A stretch of DNA of 64,000 nt, taken from positions 186,001 to 250,000 of the forward strand of contig NC_051116.1 in NCBI RefSeq assembly GCF_014839805.1. Reading direction: 5' to 3'. Below the pieces are notes generated by a model that saw only the letters and a list, made by a program, of their open reading frames with translations, did not search any database and was not told where the DNA came from. Numbering within the stretch: the first letter of the stretch is position 1; each line of letters starts with the position of its first letter. This document shows positions 44,501 through 53,292 of the stretch, piece by piece. The stretch is from Manduca sexta (Eukaryota; Arthropoda; Insecta; Lepidoptera; Sphingidae). A program made the translations under genes and the position numbers.

Positions 44501-47500
44501 CTAACTGCTCCATCATACTTCGTGAAATAGACCTCAGTCTTATTACTAACATTTTGCGAAAATTCTACATACCTGACTTTACAATATACCTTAAAGATAT
44601 TAACGAAGAATCAATAGTTTAAGAAGTCCTCTCGAGACAGTAAAGTTTAGTTGAACTTTCTTAATTGACGACAATAAAATAAAATCTATAAAATCGTAAA
44701 TAGGCCGCCATAATTTTGGCGATCATTATTTTTAACTACACTGCGCTTCCTATTAAATCCAGTATACACTCGAGTTTTTAATAAGATGGATTAGACAACA
44801 GTGGCAACTGTAAATCCAAAATGATCCCAGTTAATCCTTAGTGGATCGTATCAATAAAAATCAGATTCTATAGATTCAATTAAGAGCAGCGATAGCCTAG
44901 TTGGGTGTGGAACGGACTGCCGAGACGAATGTCCGCAGGTTCAAATCCCAAAGGGCACACACCTCTGACTTTTTAAAAAATCATGTGTGCATTCTTTGTG
45001 AATTTATCGTTCGCTTTAACGGTGAAGGAAAACATCGTCTACCAATCCGCACTAGGCCAGCGTGGTGGACTAAGGCCTAATCCCTCTCAGTAGTAGAGGA
45101 GGCCCGTGCTCAGCAGTGGGCAAGTATATAATACAGGGCTGATATTATTATAGATTCAATACCAGTTCCAAAAACAATATTGTCGACTGCTGAGGAGTTA
45201 TCTCTCGTCAGTCAACATTCTATTAGAGCCCAGTCCACTTACCATCAGGGGCATCGGAGTCACTTTGTCGTGCAAGTATAAGAAAATGCAACGGACCGGT
45301 TTTAAAATATTTTGTTTGGATTCTATAATATTTTATTATTGAAAAGGGCCCGTATAAAACTACATTAATATCTTCAAAACTCTTATTTTTATCTATGTAT
45401 AATCAAATTCGCCCGTAAATTCATTCCATCGAATTAAAAACTGGATTATAGTGGCTAAGCCTGGATAAAAAATAATCTTTATCCTTATTTCCACGCTTCC
45501 TAGACATGATCCCATCATCAGTACAATCTAGTTCCGAAGAATATAGTTCCTATAACGTCCCTGGAGTTTTATCATCACCGGGACCATAGTGGGAACAGCT
45601 TTGATACTCCTAAATGTACTGCTGATCGGATTCTGTCTGCATCGAAGAGACTTAACAAGAGGATCAGAGGTTTGGAGTGGATAGATTTAAAATTCAAGGC
45701 TGTATGGTTTGAGTTCCTTTCACTGAATGTTTAAAAGTTGAAAGTATCATTTTAATTTTTCACTATGATATTGTTTTTATTAAAATTGCAAAAGTACAAT
45801 TTAAAAAACATAACCTAACCTATCGCTTCAAATCATATTGATTTGTGCTACAAAATACAAAATTGAACGCATAAATATACACAAGGAACAGATAGATATT
45901 ATGAATTCGATACAACAGCTGGATGTATTTCATATTCAAGTAAACTAGAACATAAATACATGAACGGACAATATCCGAAACGCGGGTTGGCATTACTATC
46001 TAAATCTGCCGATTCATTGGTTTGCGAATAATCCGATTTTACTCCCATGTGAAAAAGTATGCGCATAAAATTGCTCGATCATATTTGTGCGATGTGAATT
46101 TCTTAGAATTGTTGATATATTTATTAAATAAGTTGCAACATGACCTTATTCTATCTCATAGATGATTTAAGATAAGTAATATTGGATTATGGAATTAGAA
46201 GCTACGCAATTGTATTGTTGCAATCGTAGCTGGTATTCTAAAAATAAATTTTAAAATATTAATAACTACAATATTTATTAAAATTTCACTTTATTGATAG
46301 TTTGTTTATATTAAAAGTAATTTGACTAAAGGGTTTTACCAGTCTATGGAAAATAATAACTTTAATTGACGCACTTTCGGATAGCATTATGATAACTCAA
46401 TTTTAATTTATTAAACCTGTCACAAAATTTTCTTTTCAACTAAAACATTCAACTCAAAGTTACTCAACTAAGACGCCATTTTTTTTTTCTTTTGCTAATT
46501 CTGTTTTTATTTTGCACCCAGCTTCATCAGAAGTAGGCGAGCTGAACGTAATCTCCACGGAGTATGTGGATCAGGCTGATGTGTCAAAATCAGTCGTCAT
46601 TTACGTGTCCATCACTGGGGTTGTGTTGGTTTTCATTAACGCCGCCTTGATCGCTTGTTTCATATTGAAAAGGCGTTCGAGAAGGTTGAAAGGTATTTTT
46701 GTTTTTTTATTTTTATTTTGAAGTTATCATTTATTTGAAAAAAGAATTCGTTGATTTGTTTTTTTGAATTCTAATTTTAAATTATTTTGTCGCGCTGATT
46801 TAACGTTTTTTTTATCACAAATATGTTTTTTACATTGTTATTATTATTTTTATTGTTATTAGAGAAATAAAAATACAATGGGGATAATAAAATTGATCAT
46901 TGCTTTAATAGGCTTTTTGTAGAATCATTAATGTCCCAAGCTTCTTGTGTAGTTAAAATGTGTGTGTATACATTTTAGAATAGTTTAAACGAATAGTATT
47001 TGTTACATTCATTACTTATTTTAATGATTCTGTACTTCATAAATGCTGCTGAAATCATGAAAAGTTAATTAGTGTAGAATTAATAATTAATGCCATAATA
47101 TTACATACTATAAAATACGTTGCAACAATTACAAACTTATTACTTCTGCACTATTTAAACCACAATCTGACAGCTGTCAAATCTGACACCTGTCAAAATA
47201 ACGTTCCGTTTCGCGCAGAGCAAGCGGGCCAGTCGTCGAAATCGGCCACGATAGAAATGTACGCGCCATCGTCATACAACGATACGATGACTGGGGAAAC
47301 TCTGAGCTCGGTTTCAGAGAAATCTGAGACGTATTCCCAAGATGAGGGGATGACCGACAACCTCCGCCCATCCCTGAGGTGCCTACGATGCCCAACAGGC
47401 ATATGCTGAGCCAGGTAAGTCAATATCCTACTAATATTATAAATACGAAAGTTTGTGAGAATATATGTTTGTTCCTCTTTCACGAAAAAACTACTGAACG

Positions 47501-50500
47501 GATTTGGAAAAAAACTTTTACAGTAATATTGGTTATACATCAGAATAACACATAGGCTACAATTTATAATGATTTTATGTAATTTTTATAATATAACGAT
47601 ACATATCAAGTACTTAAGTCGAAAAAAAAAATTCTGTAAAACTTCTTCCCGCGGGCGAAGCCTAAGCAAAAGCTTAGTTGAATATAATGTAATATAAAAG
47701 GTGCCTGCTTCAGTTGCGTGCGCAAAGCGACACCGCTTTGAAGTCCCAATTGGAATCCTAAGTCGTGCACAGTAATATTGAATTTTTCTGGTCAGTGTCA
47801 GCCTGGAGTTTGTAATTTATGTCCAATACAGTAATAGGCCTGCTTTCTATTATATTATGGAACGGAAAGTTTTGGCAAAAAATTTTTGCTATACCTTCAT
47901 CTCTCTCTCTTTAACAATAAAAGACGTAATGTCTGTGTTTAATAAAGGTGAAGTTTGTGTGTAGGTGAACTATCGATTCACGCCGTATTTAAGTAAACTA
48001 CGCCACTTTTTAGCTCAAAAAGGATTTACGTAGGCGAGACGCGAGCATTATAGTACGAGATAATTAATTCATGTTGGTTTTAGAAAATGCTTAGTTCTAT
48101 ATCTGTGGGTCTTAGATTTCTTTTTTTGACATCAAATTTGTGAATCAACTACATTAATAACATACAACACACTTCATGCATTCATCCCCGAAAGGGTATG
48201 CAGAGGCGCAACCAGGGCACTCACTTTTCGCCAATTGTGTTCCGTCTCATGGTGTGATAGAGGGCGAGCCTATAGCCATATCGGACACAAATTCCAAACT
48301 CCGGGTTTTCACTGAGCAGTAAAATCCAAATATCACTTTGCCCGGCCCGTGCTTCGAACCCAGGACCTCAGAGCGCTGCCGCACATGCAGTAAGCCACCG
48401 AGCCATCAGTGAACTACATTAATCATAGACAAAATCTTTACTATTAAACTCCCAAAATATAATAACCTCGCTTTAAATCTTCAATGTTTGAACTCTCCAA
48501 TTACAGTCTCAAGATCTTTATTTTCATACTGCGCCATAAATACAGCGAATTTAAAGTCGTTTAATGATCTAAAACATTCCATCGTGAGATTTTAGATTTT
48601 TGACGCCAATGTGACCTCTTCTTAACTGACTTTCTTTCAATTTCGTCCTAAAGTTCATTGACCAGTCAGGTATAGACTGAAAAATATATAACTAGTATTA
48701 TAAAAGAGTAGCGTTTGCTTGCAGCTCCGCTTGCCGAAATAAGGTGTTTTGGGATAAATATTCGCTCGGGATGAAAAGTAGGCCATAGCACTTAGGAGTT
48801 ATATAGCATTCTGCTAGTGAAAATTGCAAAATCGGTGTTGTTCCTTTGATTAGCGCGTTCAAAAACTCTTCAGCTTTTATTAGTATAGATCTTGATTTAA
48901 TAATTAAGGTTTTTGGATATTAATGTTCCACTGTACAATTATGTAAAGATAATTTATTAGGAGTTAGGAGACTGCGAAGGTCCATAAAAGATATTTTGCA
49001 ATACAAAAGGCCTGTGTAATTTACGGGGATATATTCTATGTGTTAACACAAGACATTTCCAAATTTCAGCATTTTTTTATCAGGCATTTACTTATAAAAC
49101 GAAATATCACAACTTTCGCTTTCATATTAAGATTTATTGGACCTACATTTAATTCAATAAAGAAAAAATAATCAAAATCTATTCAACTGTCATTTTATAC
49201 TTAACCTCCTAAATAACTTATTTAAGCTATGAGATAAAATCCATGTTCTGGAAGTAAGTTTTTATAGAAATTCGCTGTTACTTTATACTTTACCTTTAAA
49301 TAAGCTATATAAGCTGGGAGCTAAAAATACATATTTTTAAACCAGTTTTTAATAGAAAAAATCCAGGTCAAATCACAAGTACCCTCAATTTTTTTTTATT
49401 CTGATAATATATTGTTCGCTTAGACCACGGACGCCTACCTCATGGACGACCAGGGCATCGTGATCCCCCCACCGCTGGACTACCCGCCGCCCAACTACGC
49501 CGTGTACGACGGAGACCACGCCAGGACCCTGCCTCATCCGCACCGGCATAAGGACATCAGCGGGCACAGCACCTTGGGAAGGAGTGCTGGTGAGTTTGGA
49601 TTAAAATGGCGATTGGAATGGGTGGAAATTAATGTAATGAAACAGATTGAATATATGGGGTGAAGAGTTACGTAGTTAAACGGTATGAATAATAATATAA
49701 TAATAATATCAGCTCTGTATTGTATACTGTCCCACTATTGGGCACGAGCCTCCTCTACTACTGAGAGGGCAGAGACGCTGGTCCATACAACTGATTCCTA
49801 GATTTCAAATAGTATTTAATAGATTCTAATATCAAGAATTTCTAGGTATTATTTAGTACGATGTTTCCTTTTTCACCATTCGCAAGATATTATAAAAAGA
49901 AAATAACTCTAGTCAACACCATCTCTTCTAAGATTTTACTGCCAAGCTGAATGTAACCATTGCTTTAGTTTCAAAGGCCACACCCCTAGCACTGTAATTC
50001 GTAATATGTTGTACTACCATTTCAAAGTAACTGACATGCGTCAATTTAGATGATTACGATTAAAATTTGCGTTTCAATTATCCCTACAACTTTTTCGCTC
50101 GGTTATCATATTACCTTGTTATTTAATTTTCCTTGGACGTACTGTTCCATTTTCAGAACGTACGTTCGATTTTCAAAAACTGTAGATACAGTTATTTTTC
50201 ATTTGATGTTTATTACTTAATTATCAAACAATTCGTTATTACTTTAATTATAAACAAAGGATTCTTTAAGACACGCAGAACTACATTTTTCAAAGAACTA
50301 GCACGAAAAGTCAAATACAGTTAAAAAAATATCAATTTAAAATCGAACGTTCCTAAAATGTACAACTTAGTAAACATTTCCTGATAATTGCCAACTAAAT
50401 TATTTAGTATATCAAATTATTTCGATATCAATAAATTACACATATATTCGTGCTATGGTGTTGACATTGTCATGAATTTTCAGAGTTTTAAGATTATATA

Positions 50501-53292
50501 GAGTGGACATTGGGAAGATTTCATACAAAAATTTTGAGCTTATGTCATGGTTACTCAATACTTCGTGAAATAGTAAAACATTAATGTAAAATAAATACTT
50601 CATAATTTTTCAATAGTGTGATTGGCACGTTTTTTGCGCATATTAGTATATTTTCTGTAAATATATTATTTTTGTATTAATATCTAAGGACGCTGTGACA
50701 TGTCATACGGACATTTCAAGTAAGACAGCGACTTATTACCAATTGTAACTTATGGAGCAAAAATTTAGCCCTGATTTTCGGTCTATAACTAACTATATAA
50801 TTTAATGCATCGATATATATGTACTACGTACTAGATTTGACGTTCCAAACATTCACTGAGTTCAACTGAATTGAACTGCAAGCCATTCAAAATGATTTTA
50901 GTATGGTGTCAATATTGACAGCTTGTGGTTGTGTACGGAGTGGCGCTCATGATATAAGAACTCGAGTCTAAGTGTAAACCTGGATTTGAATAAAAAATAT
51001 TAGTCAAATAAGTAAAATTATTTCTTGTTCAAGTGAATAAATTTGTTATAACAGTGAAGTTTTGGTTGTCATTTTAGTTCAGATTTTGAACAAATAGTTT
51101 ATATGGACGTTCGTGTCTATAGAATATACGTCAATTTTAATGTCTTTGTGCATTCAATAATTTTACATCGTTCTCAGGTAAAACGAACTACGTACCAGCT
51201 CCGAGCCCCATGCCGCCGCTCGATGGATCCTACTACAATATGGCTTCCGATAGATATCTGTCCTACCCGCCTTTGATTGGAGAATATTTGCAACAAGTAA
51301 GTGAATTTTGTAACAAATAACTGTGCAGTAGAATTTAGAATGCAATATACTAAATATCGATGTAAAAAAAACGTATTTGTTTTAGTAAAATATTATACTA
51401 TTGAAGAATATCCGACTAACAAACTCGCTACATCATGTCAATATAAGATTTCTTTATATGAAAGATTGTCATGAAAATAATAATATCAGCCTTGTATTAT
51501 ATACTGTCCCACTTCTGGGCTCGGGCCTCCTCCACTACTGATCTCATACATACTCCTGATTCCTGAATAAAGGTGTGACATGCATTACCTTCCTTAAGCA
51601 CATAATATCCGACACGTTTATACCAAAATTTTCTAATTTTGATAGAATTAAAAATAAATTGGCAATTAATATGAATGCTAGGACTTTACACGCTAACGTA
51701 ATTTCTTTTTATTTCACGGAGAAATTGATTGACATCTATCGCTCAGCATCAATTGAAATTAAAGAGTTATATTGAGTTTGCTGGCTTAATGACCCTTCAT
51801 TGAACCGCCAGATATTAAAAACGTATGACGAGCGCCAGGCCGTCCTACCATTACATAATTCTATACAAACCCCAAACAAATACAAACCAAAATACCTCTA
51901 GTTCCTTTAGCGGAAGGTTGGGTATACCGTGGTGGAATCCTCCAAACGCCCCCAACTCTCAAGACGCTGGTAACATACACGATCACCAGCTCAATCCAAG
52001 CTCCCACACTCACCATCTTTATTACTTGCAGCAAGCCGGCCGCACTCCAACTCCCCCTCAGCAGTACGGAGCTCAGCCATTACCGAAGCCTCACATGATG
52101 AACGGAGGGATATCGGGAGGATCGCCTTCTCACATGACCAGCCCGCCGCACAACTACGGGCTTGATGGTAAGATTCATTTCGAAAATTTCCTTTTTTAAT
52201 GCAATTATGATCTGTAAATATATGAAAACTTTGAATAATAATAATATCAGCCCTGTATTATATACTTGCCCACTGCTGAGCACGGGCCTCTACTACTGAG
52301 AAGGATTAGGCCTTAGTCTACCACGCTGTAGTGCGGATTGGTAGACTTCACACACCTTCGACATTCCTATAGAGAACTTTTCAGATGTGCAGGGTTCCTC
52401 ACGATGTTTTCCTTCGCCGTTAAAGCGAATGATAAATAAACTTTTAATGATATTTCCAAATGTAAAAGAGAATTCTAGGAAATCTCGAATGTTTTTTATA
52501 TGATTAATTACTTTTTCGGAAAAAATATGAAATATAAATACGCAAATTCGTCGTGCATTTTTACATACCTGAAAATAATTGATTACTATTGATTTCTGAA
52601 ATGTAAGTTTTCTGAAGTAAACCTAACAATAAGACAGTTTCTCTAGACAGACAGTCAGCTGGTGGCACTCTAAGGCGTCAGAGGCTGGACAAGATGGCCG
52701 CCGTTCCACCACCAGATGTCACCGTACTTCATCAGGGCAATTGCACACAGGTGAGTTATGAAAGACTTAAAATATACCAAATAGTTTATATTTGATGGCT
52801 TCATAGATATCAAACTTCATAAACTCAAAAGTTGCCAACACCAATAGGTAAAGTATTGTATATAATACAGTACAGTATAGTATTATATACCGGTATACCT
52901 AGTACTTATTTAGTGTACAGTAACCTAGACATTTATATCTTAATTATGACGAATTAGATACCCAGCAACATCAGACGAAGTTTACGAAACTGCGTAATGA
53001 CCTCATTAAGTTTCAAACTCACCTAAACCCATTGTTACAGCACCAGATGTCCCAAACTCCATCAGTGAAGAAACCCCAGTCGATCCTGAAGGACCCATCG
53101 CGACACAAATACGGCAACCAATACGGGAGCCCAGTTTCCACCAGCACCCCTCACAACTCAAGCCAAATATTGACAGTCCAAAACCTACCATCAGACGTGC
53201 CTCAATATGGCACCATTAAAAAGGAGAATAAGAAACAAAACGTGACCATAGATGAGTCATTTAACAAGAGAAGCGAAACACACGTTGTGTAA
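41534..53292 (+). CDS. sns/hbs: Sticks-and-stones/Hibris-type nephrin-family adhesion receptor, C-terminal half
   Basis: Ten plus-strand exons give about 487 residues after one frameshift is allowed for. In order: the end of the last Ig domain (SSATVKLDITSAP), one fibronectin III domain (43546-44245), a short stalk and one transmembrane helix (46522-46692), and a long cytoplasmic tail with Tyr and Pro motifs ending ETHVV. A single FnIII after a row of Ig domains, and the juxtamembrane sequence KSATIEMYAPSSY...GETLSSVSEKSETYS, identify the Sns/Hibris group. These are homologues of vertebrate nephrin that act in myoblast fusion, nephrocyte slit diaphragms and eye patterning. The Ig exons of this type in this window are on the opposite strand (see findings). 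I cannot tell whether sns or hbs is the better name. Confidence 0.88.
41581..41762 (-). mobile_element. Short CTAGC-type element (reverse)
   Basis: ATATTATAAAACAAAGTCCC to TCGCGAGCAAAAGCTA, the same structure as 7528-7732. It starts a few bases after the exon donor. Confidence 0.6.
42805..43010 (+). mobile_element. Dispersed SINE-like repeat
   Basis: GTGGTAAGCGGAGTGGAATG, GTCTACTGACGAGAGATAAT, ATACACAGGCTGATCCCGC and GGTCGCTCTCGGGGCG follow the order of 34478-34675. A reverse piece lies at 43320-43385. Intronic. Confidence 0.6.
43546..43654 (+). CDS. sns/hbs: Receptor exon: first half of the fibronectin III domain
   Basis: Acceptor CCTTTCCAG|AT, donor TACAG|GTAAGT, 109 bp. It reads DQVISLTVSNVTHSTVTLEW then VPGFDGGLTSWYRIRYR. 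The W of LEWVPGFDGG and the Y-R-I-R-Y strand are FnIII hallmarks, and GFDGG is typical of nephrin-group FnIII domains. Confidence 0.92.
43688..43825 (+). mobile_element. SINE-like repeat fragment
   Basis: TTTTACTGCTTTTAATGACG, CAGCTTGCCGTTCGCCTGAT, then TTGAATTACAAAGTATTGTT and CACTGCGCTCGCCATCCTGA. Intronic, 33 bp after the FnIII exon donor. Confidence 0.6.
44076..44245 (+). CDS. sns/hbs: Receptor exon: second half of the fibronectin III domain
   Basis: Acceptor AATTCCAG|A, donor CTAA|GTAAGT, 170 bp, phase 2 to phase 1. It reads KIYDDAYKYEDVMPKNATTF, TIGGLEKSTDYVFSIMALN and KIGQSKYRPDDTKITTL. G-L-x-x-x-T-x-Y-x-F-x-I-x-A-x-N is the standard FnIII F-strand signature; NAT is a potential glycosylation site. 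Confidence 0.92.
44887..45155 (+). mobile_element. tRNA-derived SINE (GCGATAGCCTAGTTGG family), plus orientation
   Basis: It starts GCGATAGCCTAGTTGGGTG (box A-like: TAGCCTAGTTGG), has GCAGGTTCAAATCCC (box B-like), and ends CAGTATATAATACAGGGCTGATATTATT-like sequence. About 50 bp is missing relative to 57191-57507. A reverse piece of a different repeat follows at 45165-45265. Confidence 0.75.
45504..45669 (+). pseudogene. sns/hbs: Extra transmembrane exon of the receptor, frameshifted (relic or alternative exon)
   Basis: Acceptor CGCTTCCTAG|AC in the same phase as the functional transmembrane exon, then MIPSSVQSSSEEYSSYNVPG. After a one-base frame change at the T run 45567-45570 it reads FIITGTIVGTALILLN, VLLIGFCLHRRDLTRGSE, a convincing hydrophobic helix with a basic stop-transfer. 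The only donor, CAGAG|GTTTGG, has a phase that does not fit 47219-47414. It looks like a tandem copy of the 46522 exon that is no longer usable as read. A sequencing error at the T run would repair the helix but not the donor phase. Confidence 0.65.
46522..46692 (+). CDS. sns/hbs: Receptor exon: stalk and transmembrane helix
   Basis: Acceptor TTGCACCCAG|CT, donor AAAG|GTATTT, 171 bp, phase 1 to phase 1. It reads SSEVGELNVISTEYVDQADV, then the helix SVVIYVSITGVVLVFINAAL, IACFIL, then KRRSRRLK as cytoplasmic anchor. It places the extracellular part N-terminal, as in a type I receptor. Confidence 0.92.
47219..47414 (+). CDS. sns/hbs: Receptor exon: juxtamembrane cytoplasmic tail, with a one-base frameshift
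   Basis: Acceptor TTTCGCGCAG|AG, donor AGCCAG|GTAAGT. The first part reads EQAGQSSKSATIEMYAPSS, YNDTMTGETLSSVSEKSETY, SQDEG, the most conserved tail block of the Sns/Hibris group. As written the frame then reaches TGA at 47407-47409. The exon's end is in phase with the next exon only in another frame, MPNRHMLSQ. The switch falls at the G run 47346-47349, as if one G were missing. See findings. Confidence 0.85.
47430..47677 (-). mobile_element. CTAGC-type element (reverse)
   Basis: CTAATATTATAAATACGAAAG, then AAAACTACTGAACGGATTTG, to CTTCCCGCGGGCGAAGCCTA and AGCAAAAGCTTAG. It begins 15 bp after the exon donor. Confidence 0.6.
48186..48410 (-). mobile_element. tRNA-derived SINE (reverse), nearly full length
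   Basis: The reverse complement runs GGCTCGGTGGCTTACTGCAT, GGTCCTGGGTTCGAAGCAC (box B-like), CGGAGTTTGGAATTTGTGTC, GGCGAAAAGTGAGTGCCCTG to CCTTTCGGGGATG. Same family as 57818-58075. A fragment in plus orientation is at 47790-47950. Confidence 0.7.
48708..48890 (+). mobile_element. Short CTAGC-type element, diverged
   Basis: GTAGCGTTTGCTTGCAGCTC, then AATATTCGCTCGGGATGAAA, ending TTTTATTAGTATAGAT. Intronic. Confidence 0.5.
49424..49589 (+). CDS. sns/hbs: Receptor exon: Pro/Tyr-rich cytoplasmic tail
   Basis: Acceptor GTTCGCTTAG|ACC, donor GCTG|GTGAGT, 166 bp. It reads TTDAYLMDDQGIVIPPPLDY, PPPNYAVYDGDHARTLPH, PHRHKDISGHSTLGRSA. Tyr residues next to Pro stretches (LDYPPPNYAVYD) are candidate SH2/SH3 adaptor sites; in flies Sns signals through Dock and Crk type adaptors. 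It starts in phase 0, which fixes the frame needed at the end of 47219-47414. Confidence 0.92.
49690..49880 (-). mobile_element. SINE fragment (GCGATAGCCTAGTTGG family), reverse
   Basis: AATAATATCAGCTCTGTATT, ACGAGCCTCCTCTACTACTG, then a diverged middle with TACGATGTTTCCTTTTTCAC. Intronic. Confidence 0.5.
50815..51138 (-). repeat. Dispersed repeat, reverse complement of 5690-6000
   Basis: It ends ATATGGACGTTCGTGTCTAT and AGAATATACGTCAAT, the complement of the start of 5690-6000. Matching segments in between include TTTTGGTTGTCATTTTAGTT and AATTATTTCTTGTTCAAGTG. It stops about 40 bp before the next receptor exon. Confidence 0.7.
51178..51296 (+). CDS. sns/hbs: Receptor exon: cytoplasmic tail
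   Basis: Acceptor ATCGTTCTCAG|GT, donor CAACAA|GTAAGT, 119 bp, phase 1 to phase 0. It reads KTNYVPAPSPMPPLDGSYY then NMASDRYLSYPPLIGEYLQQ. It is again rich in Tyr and Pro (NYVPAP, RYLSYPP), typical of adaptor-binding tails. Confidence 0.9.
51478..51545 (-). mobile_element. SINE fragment (reverse)
   Basis: AATAATATCAGCCTTGTATT to CGGGCCTCCTCCACTACTGA, only the 3' end of the GCGATAGCCTAGTTGG family. Confidence 0.5.
52032..52167 (+). CDS. sns/hbs: Receptor exon: Gln/Pro/His-rich cytoplasmic tail
   Basis: The acceptor TTTATTACTTGCAG|CAA keeps phase 0 from the previous exon; donor GATG|GTAAGA. It reads QAGRTPTPPQQYGAQPLPKP then HMMNGGISGGSPSHMTSPPH and NYGLDG. The same frame stays open and coding-like upstream to an alternative acceptor at 51911 (reading GRLGIPWWNPPNAPNSQDAG...), but that acceptor does not fit the phase. 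The 3' part is firm, the 5' boundary is not. Confidence 0.8.
52236..52437 (-). mobile_element. SINE (GCGATAGCCTAGTTGG family), reverse, truncated
   Basis: AATAATATCAGCCCTGTATT, GAGCACGGGCCTCTACTACT, TTCCTATAGAGAACTTTTCA, CACGATGTTTTCCTTCGCCG. It lacks the tRNA-like end. Intronic. Confidence 0.6.
52647..52750 (+). CDS. sns/hbs: Receptor exon: cytoplasmic tail
   Basis: Acceptor GTTTCTCTAG|AC (chosen because it alone completes phase 1), donor ACACAG|GTGAGT, 104 bp. It reads DRQSAGGTLRRQRLDKMAA then VPPPDVTVLHQGNCTQ. Confidence 0.87.
53041..53292 (+). CDS. sns/hbs: Receptor exon: C-terminus
   Basis: Acceptor CCATTGTTACAG|CAC, 83 codons then TAA at 53290-53292. It reads HQMSQTPSVKKPQSILKDPS, RHKYGNQYGSPVSTSTPHN, SSQILTVQNLPSDVPQYGTI and ends NKRSETHVV. 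The last residues may bind a PDZ domain, although the -2 position is His and not Ser/Thr. An 18-bp in-frame repeat follows the stop. Confidence 0.9.
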   Translation, partial: HQMSQTPSVKKPQSILKDPSRHKYGNQYGSPVSTSTPHNSSQILTVQNLPSDVPQYGTIKKENKKQNVTIDESFNKRSETHVV

